From assembly GCA_050182275.1 (NCBI GenBank), contig JBFXCK010000013.1:1-57106 (forward strand): a stretch of 57,106 bases of DNA, in the 5' to 3' direction. Within the stretch, counting starts at the first letter, position 1. Each line of letters starts with the position of its first letter. Source of the DNA: JBFXCK01 sp050182275. Lineage in GTDB: Bacteria; Pseudomonadota; Alphaproteobacteria; SHNJ01. The position numbers and the translations under genes are program-made. Positions 1 through 7,057 of the stretch are shown one piece after another. Below the pieces are notes generated by a model. That model searched no databases, was not told the DNA's origin, and worked only from the letters and a program-made list of their open reading frames with translations.

Positions 1-1439
1 CGTAAAATTTGCACATCTTCGCCGAAGCTGGGGTCAAGCCCGCACAGCTCCTCGATTTTGCGCACCGCATGCATGACGGTGGTATGATCGCGCCCGCCGA
101 ATTTACGCCCGATTTCAGGAAGCGAGCGCTGAGTTAATTGTTTGGCCAAATACATCGCCACTTGGCGGGGGCGAGCAACCGCGCGGGCGCGCCTTGCCGC
201 ATGCATATCGGTTAGGCGGATATTGTAATGTTCGGCCACCCGTTTTTGAATGTCTTCAATGGTGATGCGGCGTTCGCTGGCGCGCAATAAATCGCGGAGC
301 AATTCCTGCGCGGTTTCCATGGTGACATCACGCCCAACCAGGCTGGCATGGGCGGCGATGCGGTTTAAAGCGCCTTCTAATTCGCGCACATTCGAGGTGA
401 TTTTGTGAGCCAAAAATTCCATGACCGGCACGGGGACGTTGATTTTTAAGGCCAAAGCCTTGTTTTGCAGGATGCTAAGGCGCAATTCATAATTGGTGGG
501 ATGAATATCGGCGACCAGCCCCCAGCCCAGGCGGGAACGAAGGCGTTCTTCCAGCCCTTCCAGGTCGGAAGGGGATTTATCAGCCGAAACAATGACTTGC
601 CGGTTGTTATCGACCAACGCATTGAAAGTATGAAAAAATTCTTCCTGGGTTGAATCTTTGCCGCCAATGAATTGAACATCGTCGATCATTAATACATCAA
701 CCGAGCGGAATAATTCTTTGAATGATACGGTATCTTTAAATCGCAGCGCCCGGATAAATTGAAACATAAATTTTTCAGCCGACAGGTACAATACCCGCTT
801 TTTAGGATCCTTTTTCAGGATCGCCCAGGCTATGGCATGCATTAAATGGGTTTTGCCCAAGCCAACGCCGCCATATAAGAAGAGCGGGTTAAAGGGCACA
901 TCGGGCGATTCCACCACCCGCTTGGCCGCGGCATAAGCCAATTCATTGGGCTTGCCGACCACAAAGCTTTCCAAAGTAAAGCGGGGGTCTAAAGGCGCGC
1001 CTACGCTTAAGGGGTCGCGGCCAGGCTCATAGGGGGCGTTCCGCGCCGTATCGGCCAAGCGCTGCGGCATGGGAGGGTTGGCCGCCGCTTCCTCGCTGTC
1101 ATTGGCGGCTTCCAGCGTGGCCTTGACCAGAATTTCGATGCTGCGGATGCTGGGTTCCTGATGCGTCCACAGGGCGCGCAAGCGGTCGCCATAGCGCGAT
1201 AATACCCAATCCCTAATCAGGCGGGAAGGAACGGCCATTTGAATTTGACCGGCCTTTAAGCCAATGAGAGATAAGGGTTTTACCCAATTACGGTAAATAG
1301 TTTCGCCCAATTCATGGCGCAAGGTAGTGCGGATTTTGGTCCAGCCCTCTTGCAAGACTTTTTCATCCACCACCGGCGCTGGGGCTGGGGCCAGGGAAAA
1401 TACTTCTTTGGCGGCTGCGGTCGACAGAACACGAGGCAT
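1..1439 (-). CDS. dnaA: Chromosomal replication initiator DnaA (3' end beyond window)
   Basis: DnaA is the AAA+ ATPase that binds origin DNA and opens it for replication. The frame runs from an ATG at 1437-1439 off the left edge, about 479 codons, so only a few C-terminal residues can be missing (family usually 450-500 aa). The Walker A motif GGVGLGKTH is encoded near 850-880 and the Walker B DDVQF near 670-690. The DnaA signature GRDHTTVMHAVRKIEEL of DNA-binding domain IV lies near 50-110. A GGGGAG Shine-Dalgarno sequence sits about 10 nt before the ATG. The upstream neighbours on the same strand (GNAT, rpsT, ech, mutM) match the alphaproteobacterial dnaA-rpsT-ech-mutM order with one extra gene. 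Identification is secure. Confidence 0.97.
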   Translation of the reverse strand, partial: MPRVLSTAAAKEVFSLAPAPAPVVDEKVLQEGWTKIRTTLRHELGETIYRNWVKPLSLIGLKAGQIQMAVPSRLIRDWVLSRYGDRLRALWTHQEPSIRSIEILVKATLEAANDSEEAAANPPMPQRLADTARNAPYEPGRDPLSVGAPLDPRFTLESFVVGKPNELAYAAAKRVVESPDVPFNPLFLYGGVGLGKTHLMHAIAWAILKKDPKKRVLYLSAEKFMFQFIRALRFKDTVSFKELFRSVDVLMIDDVQFIGGKDSTQEEFFHTFNALVDNNRQVIVSADKSPSDLEGLEERLRSRLGWGLVADIHPTNYELRLSILQNKALALKINVPVPVMEFLAHKITSNVRELEGALNRIAAHASLVGRDVTMETAQELLRDLLRASERRITIEDIQKRVAEHYNIRLTDMHAARRARAVARPRQVAMYLAKQLTQRSLPEIGRKFGGRDHTTVMHAVRKIEELCGLDPSFGEDVQIL

Positions 1440-1440
1440 G

Positions 1441-1620
1441 TTACTGATTTCTCCCCAGTTGATTCGGGTAAGACAGCGTCAAACCAAATAATAATATCAT
1501 ATTTTTAGAAAGATGCGAGTGGTTAAAGAAAATACCGCCGGAGGAGCTAGGGGAAATTTTCGAGGGCGGCTTTACGAAGAAAGAAGTTAACCCAACCTCT
1601 TCTGCACTCACTTGATTCAT
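1441..1620 (-). CDS. Possible 59-aa upstream ORF leading into dnaA
   Basis: An ATG at 1618-1620 opens a 59-codon frame whose TAA (1443-1441) lies 1 nt before the dnaA ATG, so translation of the two could be coupled. A GGGAG Shine-Dalgarno-like sequence precedes it by about 8 nt. The peptide starts MNQVSAEEVGLTSFF and has a short hydrophobic stretch (MILLFGLTL) near residues 41-49. I recognise no family. It may simply be leader sequence without a protein product; the exact abutment with dnaA is the only positive argument. Confidence 0.22.
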   Translation of the reverse strand: MNQVSAEEVGLTSFFVKPPSKISPSSSGGIFFNHSHLSKNMILLFGLTLSYPNQLGRNQ

Positions 1621-1996
1621 TGATGGTCTCCCTGCGGTGATGAATATTTGCTTGATAGTGGTGAACCTTGATTCGGATTTTTCGCTCTAGCTTGAATTAT
1701 CTGTTAATTATTAACCCCTTACCTCTCCTTTAACCGTACCTGCCGTTTTTAACCGTTTATTCTTACCCGGCGGTGATCCTTGAAGAACGATAAAAGCTAG
1801 GAACGGATACTGCCGAATGTTTGTAGAAGCTTCTTACTGCATCGGGAATCTACGCCAGCCCCTTGCCATCGACAACAAAAACTTTTTGCAAAATCGCAAA
1901 AAAAATTCTTGACTAGGAGGCTGGATAGGGGCAGCCGGAACGATGCAAAAAGTTCTGTTCCCGTTTTGCTTTTTTTCTTCCTTTGTTTCGCGCGAA
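1621..1996. promoter_or_regulatory. dnaA upstream intergenic region
   Basis: This AT-rich gap between dnaA and the GNAT gene should hold the dnaA promoter. Two direct copies of TTTAACCGT lie at 1729-1737 and 1748-1756, 19 nt apart (about two helical turns), and TTAATTATTAA occurs near 1704-1714. GATTC (a GANTC methylation site) occurs three times between 1460 and 1675, not clearly more than chance. I found no perfect DnaA box (TTATNCACA on either strand), so there is no support for calling this oriC. Weak stem-loops near 1880-1900 and 1943-1975 could end GNAT transcription. Confidence 0.35.
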
Positions 1997-2413
1997 CTAA
2001 AGTGGGCGCTGCATGCTGAAAAACTTGCGCCCCGGCCCGTAATTTTCATCGATGAATTGAATGATAAAGCCGTTTTTTTGATAAAATTCCGGCGCTTGAA
2101 AATCAAAGGTGGTAACGGTGGCAAAGCGGCAGCCTTGCCCGCGGCCATAATCAAGCGCTTGCTCCAACAGCTTTTTACCAAGCCCCTTATTGCGGAAATC
2201 TTCCTCGATAAACAGCGTGTTGATGAGGAGCATGCCAAAAAATATCTTGCCTTCGATAATGCCCGCGAAACGGGCGTCCTGCCGGGCGACGAAATCAAAG
2301 CGGAAGCGCCGCCGTTCAATACCGGCGGCCTTGGCATGGGCGGCGAAACCTTCATCAATACGGTCGTTTATATCGGGGGTTAACCCGTTTGGAGTAATGG
2401 TTAATAAGCTCAT
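1997..2413 (-). CDS. GNAT family N-acetyltransferase
   Basis: A 138-aa protein of the GCN5-related acetyltransferase fold, which moves an acetyl group from acetyl-CoA to an amine; the substrate is unknown. The acetyl-CoA pyrophosphate-binding motif is visible as RNKGLGKKLLEQAL at about residues 74-87, followed by the C-terminal block FYQKNGF near residues 110-116. The length suits a single GNAT domain. The ATG at 2413 has TATAAT about 8 nt upstream and little obvious Shine-Dalgarno, so a short-leader transcript is possible. It sits between dnaA and rpsT, which are normally adjacent in this class, so it is probably an insertion into a conserved block. Confidence 0.85.
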   Translation of the reverse strand: MSLLTITPNGLTPDINDRIDEGFAAHAKAAGIERRRFRFDFVARQDARFAGIIEGKIFFGMLLINTLFIEEDFRNKGLGKKLLEQALDYGRGQGCRFATVTTFDFQAPEFYQKNGFIIQFIDENYGPGRKFFSMQRPL

Positions 2414-2443
2414 GGTTTTATTATAAAGCGAATCCCCAAAAGC

Positions 2444-2473
2444 AAAACCCCCTGGAAGATCCCAAGGGGTTTT
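2444..2473 (-). terminator. Stem-loop terminator after rpsT
   Basis: AAAACCCC and GGGGTTTT form a strong stem around a 14-nt loop, 25 nt past the rpsT stop. Read on the minus strand the stem ends in a T-rich run; read on the plus strand it is followed by AATTTTTT, so it may work both ways. It separates rpsT from the GNAT gene. Confidence 0.7.
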
Positions 2474-2497
2474 AATTTTTTAAGCCGAAATTGGCAT

Positions 2498-2770
2498 TTA
2501 AGCCTTCTTTTGCAGCTTTTTGATTCTTTTCGTCAGGCGCGAAATTTTGCGGGATGCCGTTTGGCGTTTCATTAAGCCTTTACTGGCGGTGGTGTGCAGC
2601 AATTTTTGCGCTTCGCGCAAAGCGGCCTCGGCTCCCTTGGCGTCGCCTTTGGCGATGGCGGACTCCACTTCCTTAACGCCTGTGCGCATCCGGCTGGTGC
2701 GGGCGCTATTAATAATATTGCGGCGCGCTGAAACGCGCATTTGTTTTTTGGCTGATTTTGTAACCGGCAT
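2498..2770 (-). CDS. rpsT: 30S ribosomal protein S20
   Basis: S20 binds 16S rRNA early in 30S assembly. The 90-aa product is very basic and has the family pattern: KSAKKQMRVSARRN at the N-terminus, then RTRMRTGVKEVE-like helix sequence, then AASKGLMKRQTASRKISRLT-type sequence and a lysine-rich end. Length is normal (85-90 aa). A GAGGA Shine-Dalgarno lies about 8 nt before the ATG. Placement between dnaA and an enoyl-CoA hydratase gene is the typical alphaproteobacterial arrangement. A stem-loop terminator follows. Confidence 0.97.
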   Translation of the reverse strand: MPVTKSAKKQMRVSARRNIINSARTSRMRTGVKEVESAIAKGDAKGAEAALREAQKLLHTTASKGLMKRQTASRKISRLTKRIKKLQKKA

Positions 2771-2860
2771 AACCTGTCCTCTTGATCAATAAATGAAAAT
2801 AATCCAGGCGCTTAAATGCGGGATTTTCGGCCGTTTGTCAAGCTTAGAGGCCCAGAATTG

Positions 2861-3634
2861 CTATTTGTTCTTGAAGGCGGGTTTACGCTTTTCGGCAAAG
2901 GCGGCCATGCCTTCTTTTTGGTCGTTGGTGGCGAATAAAGCATGGAATAAACGCCGCTCCAAACGCACCCCTTGCGAAAGGCCGCCCTCGAAGGCTTGGT
3001 TAATGCATTCCTTAACCGTCATCGAGGCGAGTCTTGGCATCGAGGCGATTTTGGCGGCCATTTTCATGGTTTCGGCCATTAAATCGGCGGCCGGCACCAC
3101 TTTGGCGGCCAGGCCGCTTTTTTCAGCTTCCGCCGCATCCATCATCCGCCCGGTTAGGCACATTTCCATGGCCTTGGCCTTGCCAACCGCGCGCGCTAAA
3201 CGTTGCGTGCCGCCGGCGCCGGGAATAACCCCAAGCGTGATTTCCGGCTGGCCGAATTTGGCCGTGTCGGCCGCTATAATAATGTCGCACATCATCGCGG
3301 TTTCGCAGCCGCCGCCCAAAGCAAAGCCGGCAACCGCGGCGATGGTGGGTTTGCGGCATTGGGATAAACGTTCCCACGGCTTGATGAAATCCTCAGTGTA
3401 ACAATCGGCGAAAGATTTATTTTGCATTTCCTTAATATCGGCGCCGGCGGCGAAGGCCTTTTCATTGCCGGTTAATACAATGGCGCCAATCGTTTGATCG
3501 CCCTCCGCCTCATCCAGCGCCTGGCCCAATTCCTCGATCAGTTGATTATTGAGGGCGTTCAAAGCGGCCGGGCGGTTAAGGGTGATAATGGCGACCCCAT
3601 CCTTTTTTTCCAGCATGATTGTTTCATAGGCCAT
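2861..3634 (-). CDS. Enoyl-CoA hydratase (crotonase family)
   Basis: It adds water across trans-2-enoyl-CoA in fatty-acid beta-oxidation. The sequence is close to mitochondrial ECHS1: the oxyanion-hole segment AGADIKEM, the first catalytic glutamate in GGGCETAMMCDIIIA and the second in FGQPEITLGVIPGAGGTQRL are all present. I chose the ATG at 3634 (start MAYETIMLEKK), preceded by GGAG at 7 nt, which gives 257 aa, the usual length. A longer in-frame start at 3676 lies 9 nt after the mutM stop and also has an AGGG motif, so 14 extra residues are possible. It is co-directional with mutM and probably co-transcribed. Confidence 0.95.
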   Translation of the reverse strand: MAYETIMLEKKDGVAIITLNRPAALNALNNQLIEELGQALDEAEGDQTIGAIVLTGNEKAFAAGADIKEMQNKSFADCYTEDFIKPWERLSQCRKPTIAAVAGFALGGGCETAMMCDIIIAADTAKFGQPEITLGVIPGAGGTQRLARAVGKAKAMEMCLTGRMMDAAEAEKSGLAAKVVPAADLMAETMKMAAKIASMPRLASMTVKECINQAFEGGLSQGVRLERRLFHALFATNDQKEGMAAFAEKRKPAFKNK

Positions 3635-3685
3635 GGCGTTGCTCCGGGGTTCTAGGGCTGCGGCGGATTTGCTCATAAAACGACC

Positions 3686-4486
3686 CTAGCTTTGTTTCTT
3701 CGGACAGTAAAAGGTCGAGCGCCCGCCTTGAATGATTTTTTTCACTTTATCGGCACAGAAGCAACCGGGACAACCCAATCCGGCGCGGTCATAGACGGCA
3801 AAACCGTCTTGAAACCAACCTAGCTCGCCATCAACTTGGCGGTAATCGCGTAAGGAGGAACCGCCCGCCTTAATCGACCTGCGCAAGGTTTTTTTAATCG
3901 CCGGCGCCAAGCGTTTCAGCTCGGGCAATTTCACCTGCCCCGCCATGCGTTTGGGGCTGATGCCGGCATGATATAAAGCCTCGGATGCGTAAATATTGCC
4001 AACCCCCACGACGCCGCGCTGATCGAGGAGGGCCAGCTTCACCGCGGTTTTCTTATTCTTAAACCAAGCCGCCAATTTTCCGGCGTTAAATCGCGGAGAA
4101 AGCGGCTCAATGCCCAAATGGTTGAATAATTGGTGGGATTCAAGTGTTTTGGTGGCGGCTAAATCCATCAAGCCAAAGCGGCGCGCGTCATTGAACACCA
4201 AATTTTGCCCGGAATCCAATTCGATAATAACGTGATCATGCTTTAAGGGCGGCGTCTTTTTATTCTGAATGGTCAGGCGCCCCGACATGCCCAAATGAAT
4301 AATCAATGTCTCGTGATTCATTAAATGAATCAAAATATATTTGGCGCGGCGGCCGACATTCTTAACCTTTTGATTTTTAAGGCGCGCCGCAAAAGAGGGC
4401 GGAAAAGGAAAGCGCAAATTTTGACGGCGCAAAGTAATAGCGGCGAATTTCCGCCCCTCCAACAAAGGCTTCAACGCGCGGCAAAC
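3686..4486 (-). CDS. mutM: Formamidopyrimidine-DNA glycosylase, 5' end in assembly gap
   Basis: Fpg/MutM removes 8-oxoguanine and formamidopyrimidines from DNA. The readable frame begins VCRALKPLLEGRK next to the N-run, so about nine codons (the expected MPELPEVET with catalytic Pro2 and Glu3) are lost in the gap. Family features that remain include LIIHLGMSGRL, RRFGLMDL, a QRGVVGVGNIYASEALYHAGI helix-two-turn-helix block, and the C-terminal zinc-finger region. That finger is unusual: CPGC is followed by FC and the last pair reads YCPKKQ instead of YCPxCQ, so the fourth Cys is replaced by Lys and an extra Cys appears two residues after CPGC. The ech gene follows closely. Confidence 0.95.
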   Translation of the reverse strand, partial: VCRALKPLLEGRKFAAITLRRQNLRFPFPPSFAARLKNQKVKNVGRRAKYILIHLMNHETLIIHLGMSGRLTIQNKKTPPLKHDHVIIELDSGQNLVFNDARRFGLMDLAATKTLESHQLFNHLGIEPLSPRFNAGKLAAWFKNKKTAVKLALLDQRGVVGVGNIYASEALYHAGISPKRMAGQVKLPELKRLAPAIKKTLRRSIKAGGSSLRDYRQVDGELGWFQDGFAVYDRAGLGCPGCFCADKVKKIIQGGRSTFYCPKKQS

Positions 4487-4586
4487 NNNNNNNNNNNNNN
4501 NNNNNNNNNNNNNNNNNNNNNNNNNNNNNNNNNNNNNNNNNNNNNNNNNNNNNNNNNNNNNNNNNNNNNNNNNNNNNNNNNNNNNN
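4487..4586. other. Assembly gap (100 N)
   Basis: A run of exactly 100 N, the usual placeholder for a scaffold gap of unknown length. On the left it cuts mutM about nine codons short of its start; on the right it leaves only the last 33 codons of ubiE. The missing DNA should hold the mutM start, a divergent promoter region and about 210-220 codons of ubiE, so the true gap is probably 700 bp or more. Confidence 0.99.
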
Positions 4587-4687
4587 AAGAATTGCAGGAT
4601 TTATTTAAAGCGGCGGGATTTCAGCGCACCGGCTATTTCAATCTAACCGGCGGCGTTGTCGCGATTCATTATGGGTGGCGGATATGA
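4587..4687 (+). CDS. ubiE: UbiE/COQ5 methyltransferase, C-terminal fragment
   Basis: Only the last 33 codons remain after the gap. The end GYFNLTGGVVAIHYGWRI followed by TGA matches the very conserved C-terminus of UbiE, the SAM-dependent C-methyltransferase of ubiquinone (and menaquinone) synthesis. Its position divergent from mutM is the standard alphaproteobacterial arrangement. ubiB, which usually follows ubiE, is not here: coaBC comes next. The call rests on a short but distinctive tail plus synteny. Confidence 0.85.
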
Positions 4688-4700
4688 TTTTTCTTTCTTC

Positions 4701-4783
4701 CGTCATTCCCGCGAAAGCGGGAATCCATTGCGCCGATGTACTGCCGTTTGAACGATGGACCCCCGCCTTCGCGGGGGTGACAG
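4701..4783. repeat. Palindromic interspersed element (GTCATTCCCGCG type)
   Basis: Two hairpin arms face each other. The left starts CGTCATTCCCGCGAAAGCGG and ends ATCCAT; the right is its diverged reverse complement, ATGGACCCCCGCC to GGGGGTGACAG. They flank a spacer of about 27 nt containing CGTTTGA. The same architecture recurs at 47938-48021, and a left arm alone at 47572-47600. It lies between the ubiE stop and coaBC, where it may also affect transcript ends. Confidence 0.9.
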
Positions 4784-4800
4784 ATTGAGAGGTAGAGAAC

Positions 4801-5994
4801 ATGCTCAACAATAAAAAAATTCTTCTCCTTATCTCCGGCGGGATTGCGGCCTATAAAAGCCTTGATCTGATCCGCCGCCTGCGCGAAAAGGGCGCCTCCA
4901 TCCGCTGTATTATCACGGCGGGCGGGCAGCATTTTGTAACGCCGATGGCGGTTGCGGCCCTAAGCAACGAGGCGGTTTATACCGATTTATGGTCGTTAAA
5001 AGATGAAACCGAAATGGGCCATATCCGCTTGGTGCGGGAGGCTGATATTGTGCTGGTTGCGCCCGCCAGCGCCGATATTCTGGCAAAAATGGCAATGGGC
5101 CTGGCCGATGATTTGGCCACCACCGCTTTGCTTGCGAATGATAAGCCCCTCTTCATCGCCCCCGCCATGAATGCGCAAATGTGGGCGCACCCGGCCACGC
5201 AAAAAAATATTCAAACGCTTGATCAACGCGGCGTTATCCGGATTGGCCCGGCTGCGGGCGATTTAGCTTGCGGCGAGGTTGGTTTTGGCCGCATGAACGA
5301 GGTAAGCGATATAATCATGGCCTTGGAAAATTATTTTGCCGCCAAGCCCTTGCCCTTGCGCGGCTATAAGGCGTTGGTCACCAGCGGCCCCACTTTCGAG
5401 GCGATCGATCCGGTGCGTTTTATTGGCAATTATTCCAGCGGCAAACAGGGGCATGCGATTGCAGCGGCGCTTGCGGCAGCGGGGGCCGATGTAACGCTGG
5501 TGAGCGGCCCCACCTCTTTGCCCGATCCGCAAAATTGTAAAGTTATCCATGTGCAAAAGGGGGATGAAATGTGGAAATTTTGCGAAAAAACCTTGCCGCT
5601 TGATATCGCTATTTGCGCCGCCGCCGTGGCGGATTGGAAAGTGGATCAATCGCCCCATAAATTAAAGAAAGACAAGGGCGCGCCCGACCTTCAATTAATT
5701 CCCAATGTCGATATTCTGACAAGCCTGGCGAAACACCGTTTGCGCCCGGGCTTATTAATCGGTTTTGCCGCCGAAACCGAAAATCTTATTGCGGCGGCCA
5801 AAGAAAAATTAACCAAAAAGAATTGTGATTGGATAATCGCCAATGACGCCACAAAGGCTCTGGCCAGCGATCAAAATCAGGTGTATGTAATAGACGCAAA
5901 CGGGGTTGAGGAATGGCCAAGCCTGTCAAAAACCGAAGTCGCCGCCAAACTCGTTTCCCGCATTATTCAAAAGCAGCAGCGAAAGGCCGCTTAA
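4801..5994 (+). CDS. coaBC: Bifunctional phosphopantothenoylcysteine decarboxylase / phosphopantothenate-cysteine ligase
   Basis: CoaBC joins cysteine to 4'-phosphopantothenate (CoaB) and decarboxylates the product (CoaC), two steps of coenzyme A synthesis. The 397-aa protein has both domains. CoaC, about residues 1-185: SGGIAAYK flavin-binding start, PAMNAQMW (PxMNxxMW motif) and active-site Cys157 in ACGEVGFGRM. CoaB, about 186-397: VTSGPTFEAIDPVRFI, the GNYSSGKQG loop, AAAVADW and the lysine-rich KLKKDKG. Length is typical. The start ATG is at 4801, after the palindromic repeat. dut follows 1 nt after the stop and is surely co-transcribed. Confidence 0.97.
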   Translation: MLNNKKILLLISGGIAAYKSLDLIRRLREKGASIRCIITAGGQHFVTPMAVAALSNEAVYTDLWSLKDETEMGHIRLVREADIVLVAPASADILAKMAMGLADDLATTALLANDKPLFIAPAMNAQMWAHPATQKNIQTLDQRGVIRIGPAAGDLACGEVGFGRMNEVSDIIMALENYFAAKPLPLRGYKALVTSGPTFEAIDPVRFIGNYSSGKQGHAIAAALAAAGADVTLVSGPTSLPDPQNCKVIHVQKGDEMWKFCEKTLPLDIAICAAAVADWKVDQSPHKLKKDKGAPDLQLIPNVDILTSLAKHRLRPGLLIGFAAETENLIAAAKEKLTKKNCDWIIANDATKALASDQNQVYVIDANGVEEWPSLSKTEVAAKLVSRIIQKQQRKAA

Positions 5995-5995
5995 C

Positions 5996-6466
5996 ATGAC
6001 CAAAAATTCCTTATTCATCGCTTTGCAGAAATTGCCGCATGCCGAAGATTTGCCCCTGCCACATTACGCAACCGCGCAAAGCGCGGGCATGGATTTATGT
6101 GCGGCGGTTGAGGCCGATATTGTTTTACAGCCGGGCGAACATAAATTAATTCCAACCGGTTTGAAAATCGCGCTACCCCCGGGCTTCGAGGCGCAAGTGC
6201 GCCCGCGCTCCGGCCTTGCCTTGAAAAACGGCGTCACCGTTTTAAATGCCCCCGGCACAATTGACGCCGATTATAGAGGCGAGATTGGCGTGATTTTAAT
6301 TAATTTAAGCCGGGAGGCCTATACCATCACCCGCGGCGCCCGCATTGCGCAAATGGTGATAGCACCCTATTCGGCCGCAACTTGGAATCAAGTCGAGGAA
6401 TTAGAGGCCACCCAGCGCGGCGAAGGCGGCTTTGGGTCAACCGGAGTTGCACGGAAGGCTGCTTAA
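5996..6466 (+). CDS. dut: dUTP diphosphatase
   Basis: Dut hydrolyses dUTP to dUMP and pyrophosphate, keeping uracil out of DNA and feeding dTMP synthesis. The trimeric-family motifs are in order: AGMDLCAA (motif 1), PRSGLALKNGV (motif 2), NAPGTIDADYRGEIGVILIN (motif 3), RGARIAQMVIAP (motif 4) and the C-terminal P-loop-like RGEGGFGSTG (motif 5). The ATG at 5996 lies 1 nt after the coaBC stop and gives 156 aa, the normal size; a longer frame inside coaBC has no support. coaBC-dut is a common alphaproteobacterial pair. Confidence 0.97.
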   Translation: MTKNSLFIALQKLPHAEDLPLPHYATAQSAGMDLCAAVEADIVLQPGEHKLIPTGLKIALPPGFEAQVRPRSGLALKNGVTVLNAPGTIDADYRGEIGVILINLSREAYTITRGARIAQMVIAPYSAATWNQVEELEATQRGEGGFGSTGVARKAA

Positions 6467-6474
6467 GAATTACG

Positions 6475-6546
6475 GCTCATCCTGAGCCTGTCGAAGGATG
6501 AGTTACAGATACGGAGCCACTCATGGTTCGACAGGCTCACCATGAG
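6475..6546. repeat. Interspersed inverted element with GAGCCTGTCGA core
   Basis: Two imperfect hairpins, CTCATCCT-GAGCCTGTCGA-AGGATGAG and CTCATGGT-TCGACAGGCTC-ACCATGAG, are arranged head to head; their cores are exact reverse complements. The element starts about 10 nt after the dut stop and its right end reaches the 5' end of the SH3-protein reading frame. A flipped, diverged copy lies at 13552-13620. Confidence 0.88.
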
Positions 6547-6562
6547 CGAAGTCATGGAAACA

Positions 6563-7051
6563 ATGCGTCTTTTTATTCTTCTTCTTTTCATTCTTTCGCC
6601 ATCGCTGGCTTTCGCGGTTAATAACGCCATCAACGGCTCGGGCCTGCCCATTCCGCGTTTCGTCAGCCTGCGCACCGATAAGGTGAATTTGCGCGTCGGC
6701 CCTTCCACCGATTATCCGATCGAATGGGTCTATCAGCGCCGCGGCGTGCCGCTTGAAGTGGTTGCCGAATATGATACCTGGCGCAAAGTGCGCGATTGGG
6801 AGGGCAGCGAAGGCTGGGTGCATCAGCAAGTTCTATCGTCGCGGCGCACCGCCTTGATCCGGGAAGAGCCGAAAACTTTACGCCGTCAACCCGATGAAAA
6901 ATCGGGCGTCATCGCCGAAATCGAGCCGGGCGCGATCGCCCGCCTTCTGGAATGCCGCCTCGATTGGTGCCGCCTGGAAGCGGGCGATTACCGCGGCTGG
7001 ATGAAGCGCGCCGATTTTTGGGGCGTGTATAATGATGAGAAGCTTGATTAA
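6563..7051 (+). CDS. Exported bacterial SH3-domain protein
   Basis: A 162-aa protein with an N-terminal signal peptide (hydrophobic FILLLFILSPSLAFA, likely cut after AFA) and two SH3b-type repeats. The first starts at DKVNLRVGPSTDYPIEWVY and contains EGWVHQQVLSSRRTALI; the second runs from KTLRRQPDEKSG to RGWMKRADFWGVY. The pattern fits the SH3_4 (DUF1058-like) family common in alphaproteobacteria. The fold suggests peptidoglycan or envelope protein binding; no enzyme domain is seen. In-frame ATGs at 6542 and 6554 lie at or in the preceding repeat; 6563 gives the cleanest signal peptide. It ends 6 nt from the convergent Irr-like gene. Confidence 0.85.
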   Translation: MRLFILLLFILSPSLAFAVNNAINGSGLPIPRFVSLRTDKVNLRVGPSTDYPIEWVYQRRGVPLEVVAEYDTWRKVRDWEGSEGWVHQQVLSSRRTALIREEPKTLRRQPDEKSGVIAEIEPGAIARLLECRLDWCRLEAGDYRGWMKRADFWGVYNDEKLD

Positions 7052-7057
7052 TTTTCT

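Noticed and set aside
1440..1996. Possible replication origin next to dnaA
   Set aside because: No DnaA box matching TTATNCACA on either strand, no cluster of near matches, and alphaproteobacterial origins are often not beside dnaA. GATTC sites are not clearly in excess.
1943..2383. Long plus-strand reading frame (146 codons) opposite the GNAT gene
   Set aside because: It is antisense to a protein with clear acetyltransferase motifs and has no recognisable domain of its own.
3635..3676. Longer N-terminus for the enoyl-CoA hydratase
   Set aside because: The 14 extra residues have no counterpart in ECHS1-like proteins; the ATG at 3634 has its own GGAG and yields the standard 257 aa. Not fully excluded.
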